Source: Montifringilla adamsi (taxonomy: Eukaryota; Chordata; Aves; Passeriformes; Passeridae). From it: 64,000 nucleotides of DNA. The stretch lies in assembly GCA_017590115.1 (NCBI GenBank), contig JAGGNK010006892.1, positions 15,787,736 through 15,851,735 of the forward strand. Reading direction: 5' to 3'. The position numbers were made by a program, and so were the translations under genes. The notes under the pieces are model-generated. The model did not search any database, had not been told where the DNA came from, and worked only from the letters and a program-made list of their open reading frames with translations. Position 1 is the first letter of the stretch; each line of letters starts with the position of its first letter. Below, piece after piece: positions 1-64,000 of the stretch.

Positions 1-3000
1 ACCTCACCAGTTCTTCTGAAAAGGTTTTATTGAATGCTAAGCTTTTTGCTGAAAATACAAAATGCTAATAATTACATAATTATTAATGGAATTACCACTG
101 GTTGTAAGTATTAATCAACTAAGTAGTTTTGTATTTAAATTGTTTTCTAATTATGTGTTATTATCAGTTGCTTTATGACAACATGACAAAGTACATGAGT
201 AACACAGTTCAGAGCTAAGTGTAAAGGGGAATTTTATTTACGTGAAAATAACAGCTATTTATGAACAAAAACAATGAAAATATATTTTTACAGTTGAAAT
301 ATACTGAAATTACTTATTTAATGGAATTTTTCAATGCTATCTTCAGTATTTCCTACAGATAAGTCATTCCTGAAAATAGTACAAATATAATGCTTTTACT
401 CAGGCTAGCTTTCTTAAATAGGCTGAAGGATAAGTTTTCAAATTACTTTTTAAAAACATAACTGTCTTAAATGAATATTTCAGAGCTGTCAGAATAGGTT
501 TTTGAACTTGATGCCCAAACTAACCTCAGTCCAACAGTAACATTTGTGATAGACAGTTTTTCAAAGTCTTTCATTAATCAATATTAATATAAAAATCTCC
601 TAGACTTTAGAATCTCTCAAATGACAGAGACCAGTTTCTAAGTCTTGCATCGAAAAAGGTTTATTAGAGCCAGGGATATGTTCTGTCATGGTTATATATT
701 TTTAGAGGACAATTATAAGTGTGAAGAGCATACAGGTCTTCGATGGGTAGCTCATATGTATTATTACAGGCATGAATTTCATGCCTTACATGCAACCCAT
801 ACAATGTCTGAACACATGGGAAATCTCATGAGGTCAAAAATCTGCAGTGCTACTGGTTGTTCACGAGTTTGATCTATCATTTAAAATCTGTGAAAAATCT
901 TTTGGCAGCTAATTAGCATTCAGTATCTAGTTTAAATCAGCAAATAAGCAAGAAATAATTGGTTTTAAATGGATCCCAGTAAAATACATGTCGACAATTA
1001 GAAAATACTTCTAAATAACAAACTATTGTGATAGAGCTTGATCCTGTGAATTATGGCCAAATCTACAAAAATCCATAGAGAATGTGCTGATTGTGTTGGT
1101 CATTGAATAGAAACACCAAGAAAATCCACTTCCAATTAAGTAGGTTATTTGTAGTAGCTTTTTTATTGTGGTATTGCTGACCTGATGCAAGTAAGACATT
1201 TTCATGGCCCATTTGAAAGATGTAAGAATTTTAATTCTGAAACTCAATTGCCATTTTATCTGCCCTGTGTGTTGCCAGTATTTCTTACTCTGAGTCTCTG
1301 TATGCTGCTTCCTTGTAAAATAGTTAACAGAAAAAAGATAACATTTACCAAAGTCATTGTGCATTCTTCAGGTTTCTTGCTTCTCCTAACACAACTAACT
1401 TGTGTACATCCAGGTGTCTTAAGTCACCGCTTCCTTTTTGGTACCTGTTTAGAATGCTCCTGCGCAACCAGTGTCATGGTTATTCAACTTAGAAACCACA
1501 TTTCTCATCAGAGTACTAAATACCTGTTTTTCTTCTTCTATGGGTCTATCTTGAACCTTGGCTGACTTCACAACACAACTATGAGGTCTGCCTATCTAAG
1601 GTTTTCCTTTCAGCTTACCTTTATAAAACATCCCAGACTTACAAAAAGATTTCTTTCTGACTTCTCCAGACAGGTTGGAGATTATTTTCCTGTGTCATTT
1701 TTGCTCATGAACATACAAGTCAGTAATATGGAAAGTTGATTTTCCCAAAAGAAAGAGCCTAACCGTATCAGTTCTGAAAGGATTTCCGCTGTAATTATAT
1801 AATAGTAGGACACTAAATCTCTTAAAAATCATGAAATATTATGTTAAGGAGAAACACTTAATCCTTCTCAAAGCATTCAGTTGTCTAGGCAAGCACTTTC
1901 TATTTACTATGACCAAAGCGATTTTTGGCAGTATTAATAATGCTCAGAAACAATAGAACTGTTTTCTGTCAGGAAAAAATAATCCATGCAGGGAACAATG
2001 ATGTGCTGGGATATGTCCCTTGTGGAATTTCTGAAGGGCTGAAAACAATCACAAAACTCATAGGCTTTTTGCTGAAATGCATAATGGATTTTGACCTCAC
2101 CTCATTAAACAGCAGTACATAATGCATTATGTATAAAACACTCAACTCACTAAATAAACATTTTACAACTGGGTAAAAATAGAACAGAGAAGAACAGGAA
2201 TCAGAAAAGTCCTATCTTCTTGTTAAATTACATGCTTTTGGAAATCATTTTGGTAGAAATGTCTACAACATATAGCTATACACATATGAGAAAGTCATGA
2301 CAGGCTCTCTTTCTTTCTCTTTTAATGGAGAGAAGTTAAGCAACCCATTGGATGTCTAAAATTTACATCTAACATGAGTCAGATAATTCCCAGCAAGGAG
2401 ACCTATCTCCATTAACCATAAAGGGAGTCCAGGTTGACTGGGGCTAAATTGTTCGTATCTAACTTTGTGAGATGAATTCCAGCCTCAGAGACCACTGTAA
2501 TGAGGCTGCATAAGACTATGAAGATGTTACAATTAATTAACTCCTTAACTGCCCAGCTTATTTCTCAAAGTTTGTCTCGGGTTGTTACCAGATATGAGTT
2601 CTGCATCCTGTTCTGTAAGTTATGTGTTGAGAAGAAAATCTGTGTGGAAGTACGGGTGAAGGTTTGTCTAATCATCTTATGGAAACCATTGTATGTATAA
2701 ATGTCCCATTATCTTACGGCAGCACATAGTAACAGATATTTAAGGTAAGGGGCAAACTCTGTATGGTTTACTATACAATAATTAGGTAGAAAACAGAAAA
2801 AAAATAGTATCAACTTAAACAGCATTCTGTAATGAGTACTGTGTGCTTGAGTAATACACAGAACTAAAATACATAATCTGATATCTTCAAACATAGTTCA
2901 TCTGGTGAATATTAAATAACATCTTGTTAATCTTGTAAATGTTTTGCACTAAGATTAAGCCAAGTTATTTCAGAATCTATAATTCCTCAGTAATAAATTG

Positions 3001-4430
3001 TTATACTATTTTCAGCAATGAAAATATTTATATACATAGTCTATGAGCAACTGAAACTGATAGCAGAAAAAAAAATTATTATACCATAATGTCTGTATGT
3101 AAAATTACATTATGAACTGCCGATTATTTGGTCTCATTTTTTGAATATAAATAAAAAAGAAATTATTTTGGTGGAAGTGCAGAAATGACAACTGCATATA
3201 TACAGGGGACTAATGCATAGGTTTCTGTTCAGCTGTAAACTTATATGGCATTCTCTGTCCTGCTATGAAGAAAGGAAAGGAAGGATGACATAAAGAAAAA
3301 AAAAATGACACATTTTTAACAATGAGGGTTAGAACTGAGAGCCACAAGCATGTTACAGACACAGGATGGCTCTGCAGGAAACTTGAACAGAGGCAAGGAT
3401 GTCTTTTGATCATGTTTTGACAGCTGTGTGAGGAGCATGGTGAGCATGGTGATCTCATTGATAAGAGGAAATTCAGAATTGAGAGTAGACCTTGTGTGAA
3501 ACCTTTCTGAAGGCACTCTCATTTGTGAGTATTATATTACAAGAAAGTCGACCACTTTTTAGGATGTAAGATGCCTGTGGACATACCTGGCTCATGGGAA
3601 GGGCTTCAATTTACAATACCTATTTTGTTTCTGACATCCATGATTGGGTTGGGGATTTTTGCTTTATCTCAGTGTGAATGAGACACATATTGCCCACTGT
3701 TGTTCTTGATAAGCAGCTTCAGCTGCTGAGTTTTTTATTCTTTTGGCCAAAATTGTAATCTTTAATGAGTGGTTTGAATTGTTGGTGGTCTCTGTGCTGT
3801 AAAAGTGGAAGTTAGTGAATTTTCTCATGTTTTAAGGAAGTGCAGCCTTGTAAGATTCCTTTAAATTCAAACTGTGCTTCTTTAGGAACTATAGTATAAA
3901 GTGAAGTTGTTTAAACCCAGTAGGCAATGTTTTTAATGTTGATATATCTTTAAATATGCGTATCTGATTAATTGAGAAATCATTCTTCCCTCTACATCAT
4001 AAAGAACAATTTAATTTCTTTACGTACATACTCTGAGGCCTAATATACATTGGCATTCCAACTGATACATACTTGTGAGCTGTAGATTGTGATATGATCC
4101 CATGAAAGATTTCATGATGGGAGAATTAGAATATTATGACAAATGGGAGGAAAGTTTTGCCATTTCTTTATAGGATGAAATAAATTTAAGCCTCCTGAAA
4201 GCAGCAGTTACTGCAGTTCATATATTAAAACATCACATTGAGTGTATCGAAAACTAAGATGTAAGATGAAAAGGGCAGGATAAAAATGCTTTCCTGGTAA
4301 AACTTCATAAGAGTTTCTAGTTCCTAGCTATTACAATTACATCTTTATATTTTCCTTGGAGTTTTATATAAATATTGTTGCTGAAATTAAGCAACTAAGC
4401 AGTTCCCTTTCTTTTTTTTTCTTTACATAG
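1..4430. other. Upstream AT-rich sequence, probably SGCG intron 1
   Basis: There is no exon, recognisable repeat or RNA gene that I can support. Because only three bases precede the SGCG ATG in its exon, a non-coding first exon must lie upstream, here or beyond the window. No CpG island or clear promoter is visible. The small open frames (up to 126 codons) have no recognisable protein similarity and overlap each other on both strands. Confidence 0.6.
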
Positions 4431-4433
4431 CAG

Positions 4434-55911
<51,478 letters not shown>

Positions 55912-56200
55912 GGCACCCCAAAAGGCCACACACCCCCTTGGGCATCTGAGCTTTGTATTACTCCTAAAGAGCATTACTGAAAGCATATTTTTCAGCATTT
56001 TAAAAACAAAGTACTTACAATTTACGAAACAAATCTGCATCTACAGTTCTGGAATACAGGGTGTAAGGGAAAGAAGAGCACAAATGACATTTCCACTTCA
56101 GAAGAATGACTTGAATCTAATTACATGTTTTGTCAGTAACCCTTGGAAAACAGCCTTACAGAGAGCATAAAAAAATAAAGCAAATATGTTTCCTTGCTGA
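55912..56200 (+). other. SGCG: SGCG 3' UTR (probable short form)
   Basis: This is the sequence after the SGCG stop, up to just past the first AATAAA. The extent is inferred from the signal at 56174-56179; longer forms using later signals are possible. Confidence 0.5.
56174..56179 (+). terminator. SGCG: Candidate SGCG polyadenylation signal AATAAA
   Basis: It is the first canonical AATAAA, about 263 bases after the stop, followed by GT/T-containing sequence (ATATGTTTCC) that could serve as a downstream element. Further AATAAA copies occur at about 57044 and 59257, so the site actually used is not settled. Confidence 0.45.
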
Positions 56201-56652
56201 ACTATTATTCAGTCAGATGATTATGTCATTGTTCATATTTTTGAGATCCGTGGGTTTTTCCTCTCACTACATGTAAACACTTACTGTATTAGTGGGTGAA
56301 ATGAAATTGAGAGAACTACTTGAATTATTTGTAAGACAAAACATTATTTGGAAAATTCAGAAAGTGCCAGCAAATGGTCTATGCAATTTTGTTCTTGCAA
56401 TAACACAAGATAGAAAAATGTGGTATTTGTATGAGTTCTGTGTAAAAGATGTTAATTTGCTAATAGCTTTCTATTTTAATTTGGCAACACATATGCTGAC
56501 TTGCTTCTTACTGAGATTCATATAAAAATAACTAATGCAAAAAGCTCCAGAAGTCATGAAGGCCTCTCTGTGTCTCAAATCTATTCACTATACAACAGAG
56601 AATTATGTTAGTATATTTTATAATAGCAATTAGCAATTGTTTGTTCTACTGC

Positions 56653-56720
56653 CTGTACCATCATATTCATTTAAATCCTTTTTTATTTTAGGACATGCTA
56701 ATTCAACAAGGCAATCTGTT
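56653..56720 (+). repeat. 68-bp dispersed repeat, copy 2
   Basis: Identical to 53637-53704. It lies about 740 bases after the SGCG stop codon. Past the identical core both copies run into an A-rich stretch, so the original element may have been somewhat longer (about 110 bases). Confidence 0.95.
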
Positions 56721-59700
56721 ATGCCAGCTGGACTAGTTAAAAAAAAATCTTCAGATTGTCTGACACAAGGAACTATTTGGGCACTGGGAAAAAATCCTTT
56801 TATGCAGCCCACAGATTTCAATTAAGAGGAATATTTCATTCCCATCTGCACCTGTTTACTGGTATTTCTGATCCTGTCAGACTGGGACTCCATCACAAAC
56901 AGAGAGAGTAAAACTGTTATTATTTTTTACATTAGGATTTTGGATGCAAAATAAGTGCTCACCAGAGCTGACAAACCATTTATTGGCCTTGTAAACAAAC
57001 ACAACTGCAGATCCATTCCCCTGTACAGTGTTGCACTGAACACAAATAAATTGTTTGCACACCTCTGGGTAGCAAGATTTGTATTTAATAGTCTGTTGTT
57101 TAAACCTCATGGGTTTTTAATTCCTTTGATGCTGTTTTGTATATACTTTATGATCTTATTATCCAGGAAGGAGCTATCACATAGTGCCTTGGTGTCTATT
57201 TACAGAAGGATAGTTCTGTAACTATAGTGTTAGCAAACCACAGATGTCCACCTTCTGGAAAAAAATTAATCACCATCATTAAAACAAAAGAATCAGGACA
57301 AAATAACTACTAACAAACTTGATACTTAAGCTCTGGTGAACAAGGGAAGAAAATCAACCCTTGGATGAGATCCCCAGGTATACACAAAAGCCTGAGCTGA
57401 GTCCCCCATTAATATTTTATTGTGGTAAAGCCCAGGGCAGTCCCCGCTTCAAGGGCTGCCTTTGCAATTTCTCCAAGAGTCTGATGTACAGAACTGAAAC
57501 TGCCCTTCAGCAGCAGGGTGGAACCCTCAGCAATTAATGCAGACTCCAAGAACTTCAGTAGAGCAAGTAGGAAACACTTAAGGTGAGCTTAGGCGAGGGA
57601 AGCAGGGGTTCACATGTTATCTGGAGAGTGCTCCAGCTGTTGTTACACTGCCTAAGGGAGAAGTAGGAAGCCACACATCTTCCATATCTGAAATTGCCTT
57701 TTCTTGGGCTTAGACTCATTCACTTACTTCTGTCTTCAGGAGTGAGTTCAAGGCTGTTGGCCATAAGGAGAGAAATGTTTATCCCCACAACTCTATCTCT
57801 TGACAATATCTGTCTCTAAGGCTAAGCCCTCAGCTGAGGCACACTGTAACAGAAACCTGTCTTCAATATTCCTTTAAAATCAGTTTAGGTGGTTCCAGCT
57901 CCATGCACAAGCTTTTACAAACCAAAATACAAGCAGACTTCATTGGATAGGAAGTTCAAGTACTAAAATAAAGGTCAGCAAATACCCTTGCATGTGCCAG
58001 ATACCTAAAAACCACTGCTAGGAATAACTTGGAGAACTGTAGTGTCACCAGTCTCTTACAGGTGTAGTATTAACAGCAAAAATGGGACCTGAGTCCTTAG
58101 AAATTTCAGCCATTGTTCTGACATCAAGGTATAGATGCCCATTTCCGTGGAGTGTCAAACAAATAATTCACTAATCTAACCCCTAAATGTTAGCCAGATA
58201 CTGCAAAATAGTTTAAAATCTGTTTGTTCTGCTGTCAGTAGAAGCACAGCACTTTAAGTTATACATTTTAAACTTTTGTTTTGGAGGCACATTTTCAAAT
58301 GTGATTTGCCAGTTAATTCACAGCAAGGGATTGAACTGAGGGTTTCCAGGCAAGAATAACCTGACCCCTAAAGAGCTAGGAAAATCAGGGTGCAGTCCCC
58401 TGGCTGGTAACACTGTTAAGCAGGATAGCACTTCACACTGCAATAACTACCACCTTTCTTGTGGAAATCTTCTGGACTTGCTTCAGTTCACAGGTGGATT
58501 CTGAGTAGTACCAAAACCTAAAGAGGTCTGCTGTACCCTCAGCACTGCCACCTGGATCACCAACATGATCCCTTTCATTGCTTAAATTTCATTCTTCTTT
58601 TCATTATGCTACAACACTGACATCAGAGGTATTGTTCCAGTATAGAAGTTGTGCACGTTTTAAAACATGGCTGGAAACATCTTGACACTGACTATTTTTT
58701 CTCTTTTAGGTATGGTTAGTAGAGAAACGAAATTTATGCTAACATTACCAGAATGTAATCAGCTGATGCCACAATCTGAATTGCTATTAATCTCAACATA
58801 GTTAATACATCACTAAATTATCATTTCTGGTATCTCCATGTGGATGTCTATCCCTCCTCCCTCTTTAATACTTCAAAATTACTGTTTCTACAAAGTTCTA
58901 TCAAACTTCAGTAGTTACAGAGTAACAGAAAATTATGGCACATGGAAGCGAGAGTATTCAGTTCTCTAGTTTATTTCCAAAAGCATTATCCAAATGGAGA
59001 AGAGAAAAAAAATCACTACCAGCATAGTGAACTGATTTGTTTGCATATTTACTCCCTCAAAAATAATTATTTACAGCTGTTCTTGCAAGTGGTTGCAATT
59101 GTTACACAGTGGAAAAATGGTAGAAAAAGTTCACTGGTGATTGCCCAAACATGAGCTTTTTTTTTCCATTTCACAGTCCTTTAGTATTAGCAGTTGTCTG
59201 TCTTTATATAGCTTTATGCAAAAGGAAATTGCAAGAATTGGAAACTGAGTTATTGAATAAACTTTATACATTTTGAACAATCTGCTTCTGCTTTTGTATT
59301 CAAATGATACACAACTTAAATGAATGTTTTCATTTTTAAAACAAAATTGTTTTTCCAAGACTAAGAATGTGAAATGTACTTTATTTAAAAATATTAACAC
59401 AATTCTTGGTCCCAGCTAAAAATGTACTTAGCAGAATTTAGAAAATGCTTTACAATTAGGTTTCATTGGACATCTAGAATTCCTTTGTCTTAATCAGTAG
59501 TAGGTGAAAGTAAACAAAGAAATTATGGCAGTGATACTGAATTAATCATCCAGAAAACAAACCAATGAAAAGACAAACAGTTTTGATTAAAAATTCATTA
59601 ACAAAACCCTTCATGTGACAAAAAATGTGTCTTCTTCAAATGAAAACATTTACTTTGGCTGCCAGGTTTAGTTATTTTTGAACTATTAGTTCTGCCTTTG

Positions 59701-61347
59701 TTCCCTGGGACCGATCCAGCCACAGAAAATCTCAAAGGTGGTGCTACATTCCTCTACTTTAACTGGAGAAATTACAATGGATTTAATTACAGCCTTGTTT
59801 AAAGCAACCCAGGTATACCAGTACCAAGTGCATGCAATCCTTGTAGTAAATTTTAAATCCTATTTCACAAATCATTACAGTAACTTTACTGATAATGATT
59901 TGAATACAAATATTGTAAAACTGCATTTTTTACACAATAAACCATTTATTTTGCTGGTAGTCAGCTACACAAAAATTATGTCCTTCACAAAAAACAACAA
60001 AAACAAAACGGAATGAAACCACAAACAAACAAAAGGTATTTTTTCTTGTCACGAATTGCTGAGGAAAGTGTCCTGTGCTTTTTAGAATAGCTGTGTAACA
60101 CCTCATTGTTTGAGAGGAAAGTTTTTAAAGCACAAGATAGTAACAAGCCTATCAAGGCTTATTCCAACTGCAGTTCCTTAAATTTAAGATGCTCTATGTA
60201 TAGTTGAATCGGCTTCCTGTATCACTGACTTTTTGTTAAACTCCTCAGCTGTAATTTTGAGGGACAAGAACTGAAGCTACTTTTCCTAGATAAACTGCTG
60301 CTACCTGTGGAAGGCAGGAGATAGATCTGAAGGAAAAGATACTTTCTCCAATGAGGACTCATTTAATGTGCAGAATTACATACTAAATGTATTTTTGTGG
60401 AACTTACATGCTAACATTTACTTCTACGGACCCTTACTACAGAATCATCACATCCTAACTGTTCTAAGCCTCCACACCTGACTTAGACACATTGCCAAGT
60501 CTCCCAGCTGAGCCAAAAGGAAGAATCAATTAAGCATTTTTTTGTTTTTATTTTTAATCAAGAATTAAATGGCACTTAGCCAATCATGTTCTGTCAGAAT
60601 ATGGTTTCCTGGTCTCACACAGCCTCTTTATTTATGTTAGCTGTTACAGTGAGTTAAGCAAATAAGAAACTAAGAGACTTCCAACTGAGACCCTCTCTTG
60701 CCTGTCCCTCTGCATCCATCTGTAAATTTTATTGCTAGTTTCAATTCAGGAATAACAGAATTAATTCGTTTTTTCTGTGTCATTCCAGTTTTCTTTCTCA
60801 ACTTGGCTCAGAGTTTAAAATTGTTTCAGACCATTACCATAAGAACTGGGACCATTTTCTTTCTCAGTGTCAGTGCTCAACAGAATACACAAACTAAACA
60901 AAAGTAAAATTATAACAATAGTTTAGTGGTTCTGCACAGCCATTTTAACAGTTCATAATAATAATACTGGTAAGGCAACATAAGTTGCTTATAAAACACA
61001 GTCATACACTTAGAAGATTTCCTTCCTCAAGAGCTCATGTAAAAACAGGAAAGTGTTCATAGTGCTCCTGTTACACTTTTGCATGCTTCCATGAGACCTT
61101 ATGTTTTAGCTCTATTTAAAATGAAAAGCATGAGAACTGTTTCTTTTTCAAGTATTTTGCTTACCCTGAATTCATCTGACTTAATGCACAAAGCAAGAAC
61201 CACAAAGGAATCTATTTCAAAAACATAGGGAATTAACCGATTTATTTCATGGCACACCAGGATTTGTGTTTTACTTACATGCTATTTATTGCAAAAAAAT
61301 CAGCAAAATGTACAATTTGTTTGAGAAAACTGCAAACATTTGTCGTT

Positions 61348-61349
<2 letters not shown>

Positions 61350-61380
<31 letters not shown>
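61350..61380 (+). repeat. 31-A homopolymer tract
   Basis: An uninterrupted run of 31 A (poly-T on the SACS sense strand). Confidence 0.95.
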
Positions 61381-61384
<4 letters not shown>

Positions 61385-61666
61385 CTTTGAAGGGAAACGA
61401 AATCTTGCGACCCTGAAAAGAAAGGCTTACAAACGCTCTGGAAAGGAGATATGATCAAATGAAATGCACCTGAAAAAAAATCCCAAAACCCAGAAAATTT
61501 GGACCTTAGGTGACTACAAGAAAATGGTGTGGGAGGAAATGTGGTGCAGTGCAAGGGACCAAAAGGTACAAAACTAAGCTCACAGATGCTGCAAAGGCAG
61601 GGCAAAAAGTCGAGGAGGAAGACACAACTTGGAGGGGAAGATATGACAGCCAGGGTATGTTTGTTG

Positions 61667-61667
61667 A

Positions 61668-61693
<26 letters not shown>
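61667..61693 (+). repeat. 27-A homopolymer tract
   Basis: An uninterrupted run of 27 A, 286 bases after the previous tract. The sequence between the tracts is purine-rich and matches no gene I recognise. Confidence 0.95.
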
Positions 61694-61698
<5 letters not shown>

Positions 61699-62214
61699 TA
61701 TCCTTTTCAATAATATTTTAATATTTGTACAATTATTTAGAATTAATCAAAAAAAGATTGTGTATTTACCTATATAAAAGCTTCAAATAATAGGTAGAGT
61801 TAACTTACGTTATAAAACCAAAACACATTGGACTGAAATATATGTTTGCATTTTTCTTTATTAAATTTATGGCACTTAATTTAATAGCAGAAATAATAAT
61901 AATAGGGCTCCACAATCAGAAGCAGTATCATTTTCTAACTGTCACATTTCTTCAAGAACAAGGCCTTTATAATGTACTCAAAACTGAGGCAGACCTCATT
62001 GTGATTTTTTTTGTTTTTGTATTACAACACTATCACAGCTGTATCAGCTGTATCAGCAAGCTTGATGTTGTTTATTTTCCTTTGTATTCTGTAAGTTAAA
62101 TTGCAGTTTCACTGTGCTGTCAAGTAGACAAGTGTAACAGCATGCCACTGGAAAATGTTTGACATTTATGTTTAATGTGGCTGATCCAGCAAAAAAAAAA
62201 AAACCCTTTCATTT

Positions 62215-63414
62215 AGCATGATCCTTCCATTTTTTATTTTTTAAAATTTTTTTACAAAAAGCTAATGTTGAACATACTGCATGACATTACCAAAAGTATT
62301 ACAAACTATAAAAGAAAGAGTGTGAACTAATAATCAGATTTCTCAAGGGCTGTAGTGAATAACAAAATAAAACCAGCATTACATTGCAGCACCTTTAAAC
62401 ACATAACAAAAAACAGTGCTCTGTGTACACCAAAAATGATTTACTGAATTGTACTATTACCAATGTTTGTGGAAAAATATATATATATGTACACACACAA
62501 AGGCACACACGCAGGGGGAAAAAAGGAACTCGAGCATTTAGGCATCTGAAAACTGAGTTTTGGTGTTCCAAAAAAAAACATAAAACACCATATAATAATG
62601 TTCACAGATTTTATATCATCCACATGCTTTCTCATTAAACAAAAGATGACAGGCTCTAAAAAAAAGTAAATTAAATACTTAATTATTTTATAAAAAAGTA
62701 AATGCAATCAATGCATGACATGATGTGGCATGTTAAATCAAGTATCATTATTCAGCATTAAAATAATTGTACCAGTTCACATGTACTAAACTAGCCTTTA
62801 AATGTTTACAGTTTGATGCTGCAGCAAATTTATAATCAGATCCAGCTGATAAGAGTATTACTATGAGTGACATGAATGTCCACAGAACGCAAAAGAATAC
62901 AGATATGCTTTGGAGCAATATCTCCAAAGTTATTTTAACTTCCACCCCATTTCCCATTTCATTGTATGTCCAGTCTTAAGATTAGTACATTGAAAACTGA
63001 CATTATCCTTTCAGAAACATTACATTAAATGAAATAAATCTAATAAGGAGTTATAATTACAGATTTTATCTAACAGAAAGCTAAGCTTTGGTTATATAAA
63101 GTGCAGTCAATAATATGCCAATTAATCACAATGTTGTGCATACATCTAATTTTTGCAGCTCAATTTCCTTGCAAATTCTAAAAAATATTCAGGTTTTACA
63201 GTTTGCTTAACATCAGGCTCAGTTAAGAAAAAAAAATCCCATTTAAGCAAATTTCAGTTCTAAGTACCTTGATACAACCCACCTTTGTGCACGACACTAA
63301 ACTGCTTGGGACCATGCAACCTCTTGGACGTTCCATAATCTGCACAACTGCATTTGTATGCCACCACTTGAAACAACTAATTCTTGACAAAACAGTCCCC
63401 TAACCTCTTCAAAT
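62215..63414 (-). other. SACS: SACS 3' UTR (probable)
   Basis: On the minus strand this follows the sacsin TAA. The extent is a guess based on the minus-strand AATAAA at 62233-62238, giving a UTR of about 1.2 kb. Another signal lies at 61857-61862. The stretch is AT-rich with no other gene. Confidence 0.45.
62233..62238 (-). terminator. SACS: Candidate SACS polyadenylation signal
   Basis: It reads TTTATT on the + strand, AATAAA on the minus strand, about 1.18 kb after the sacsin stop. It is one of several candidates; a second is at 61857-61862. Confidence 0.35.
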
Positions 63415-64000
63415 TTATACTTTTTGTTGTATGAAGTTTTCAAGTTTTATTATGATACAAGCAGTACATTCCATCACTCTCATAGCAACTTCTGAAGTAA
63501 ACCTATCATTGGGAATCTGTGGAAAAGGAAGTAAGTCAGGATACCTAGTTTTTAAGCTATCTACTCCATAAGCCTCCAATGTCTGAACGTCATTTGAAAG
63601 TCCTTCAAGTTGCTGACTGTACTCCTCTATTTTTTGTGCAAGGGCTGCTGGTTTTATGTCTTTGTCTGACTTGCCCTTCACAGCGTAGTCAGCTGCAATC
63701 AAGGCAAGTTTAGTAGAAAGGTAGCACTTAAAGCACACCCATTCATTGGCATTTTTATGGAGGTCGTTTCGTGCGGCTGAAAAGTTGGCTCGGGCCTGCC
63801 TAAGCCATCGACGTGCCTCCACAGGATTGCCAACGGACCTGAACGTGGGTGGGACGAAAAAGCGCTGGGAGTAAGAGGGCCCTGTGGAGGAGGGACACTT
63901 TTCTTTATACTGTTGCCTTTCAGATTTGTGGCTTGTTGCTTCCTGATTCCACGAAGTGTAAAATCTCTGAAATGAAAATTTATCTGACTGAAATCGAGAA
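63415..64000 (-). CDS. SACS: Sacsin, C-terminal part (partial at window edge)
   Basis: The minus strand is open from the window edge to TAA at 63417-63415 and encodes the last 194 residues. Sacsin is a very large (about 4,570-residue) cytosolic protein with UBL, repeated HSP90-like, J and HEPN regions; its loss causes ARSACS ataxia. The visible part starts with [20 protein letters not shown], just after or at the end of the J domain. It then has a linker with [12 protein letters not shown] and the HEPN domain (from about [20 protein letters not shown] to the end). It finishes in [13 protein letters not shown], like human sacsin with minor changes. The HEPN fold binds nucleotides and dimerises. 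No intron is visible, in keeping with the giant last exon of this gene. Residue 63822 reads GTG and is internal, not a start. Confidence 0.98.
   Translation of the reverse strand, partial: SRFQSDKFSFQRFYTSWNQEATSHKSERQQYKEKCPSSTGPSYSQRFFVPPTFRSVGNPVEARRWLRQARANFSAARNDLHKNANEWVCFKCYLSTKLALIAADYAVKGKSDKDIKPAALAQKIEEYSQQLEGLSNDVQTLEAYGVDSLKTRYPDLLPFPQIPNDRFTSEVAMRVMECTACIIIKLENFIQQKV

Larger units (their letters stand above)
56201..62200. other. Intergenic stretch between convergent SGCG and SACS
   Basis: About 6 kb of AT-rich sequence between the two 3' ends. It contains the second copy of the 68-bp repeat (56653-56720) and two long A-tracts (61350-61380, 61667-61693). No CR1, RNA gene or convincing coding region is seen. 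Part of it may belong to longer 3' UTRs of either gene. Confidence 0.6.

Noticed and set aside
58690..58740. Acceptor-like TTTTTTCTCTTTTAG followed by GTATGG
   Set aside because: It lies beyond the SGCG stop and candidate poly(A) site with no open frame or donor to pair with. T-rich AG sites are common by chance.
61300..61710. 136-codon minus-strand frame
   Set aside because: It is held open by two poly-T runs that translate as phenylalanine and has no domain-like sequence.

Overview
The window looks like vertebrate nuclear DNA, and the repeats point to a bird. Large AT-rich introns separate small exons with GT-AG junctions, and there is no bacterial-style gene packing. At least a dozen fragments carry the 3' end typical of the avian LINE CR1 (ATTCTATGATTCTATG-like termini next to GGTTTGGGTTGGAAGGGACC-like sequence, on both strands). 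One LTR-like remnant resembles perching-bird retroviral LTRs as I remember them; the exact species cannot be read from the window.

Two genes are certain. SGCG (gamma-sarcoglycan) lies on the + strand. Its seven coding exons are at 4434-4628, 17000-17101, 20744-20831, 31095-31214, 36976-37048, 54110-54233 and 55738-55911. Their lengths of 195, 102, 88, 120, 73, 124 and 174 nt sum to 876 nt (291 residues plus stop), with the frame open throughout. This matches the human gene in length and exon phases as I remember them. The C-terminal end of SACS (sacsin) lies on the - strand from the window edge at 64000 down to the stop at 63415-63417. The two genes converge tail to tail with about 7.5 kb between stop codons, the same arrangement as in mammals.

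Layout: 1-4430 is upstream sequence, probably SGCG intron 1, with the non-coding first exon not located. From 4431 to 55911 SGCG is spread over six introns of about 12.4, 3.6, 10.3, 5.8, 17.1 and 1.5 kb. From 55912 to 63414 come the SGCG 3' UTR, a shared intergenic stretch and the SACS 3' UTR. CR1 copies are scattered through the introns; one is nested inside another at 25975-26822, and one fills half of intron 7. The remainder is AT-rich intronic sequence with microsatellites, short tandem duplications and a few hairpins.

The two genes have no shared pathway. Gamma-sarcoglycan is a muscle membrane component of the dystrophin complex, and sacsin is a large cytosolic co-chaperone-like protein. 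Nearly all the other open frames (60-163 codons) have lengths expected by chance in 64 kb and show no family I recognise. I found no convincing new system. The best leads are a 68-bp identical repeat pair flanking the last two SGCG exons, a perfect 17-bp hairpin in intron 4, an octamer-like palindrome in intron 6 and an unexplained GC-rich island in intron 5.
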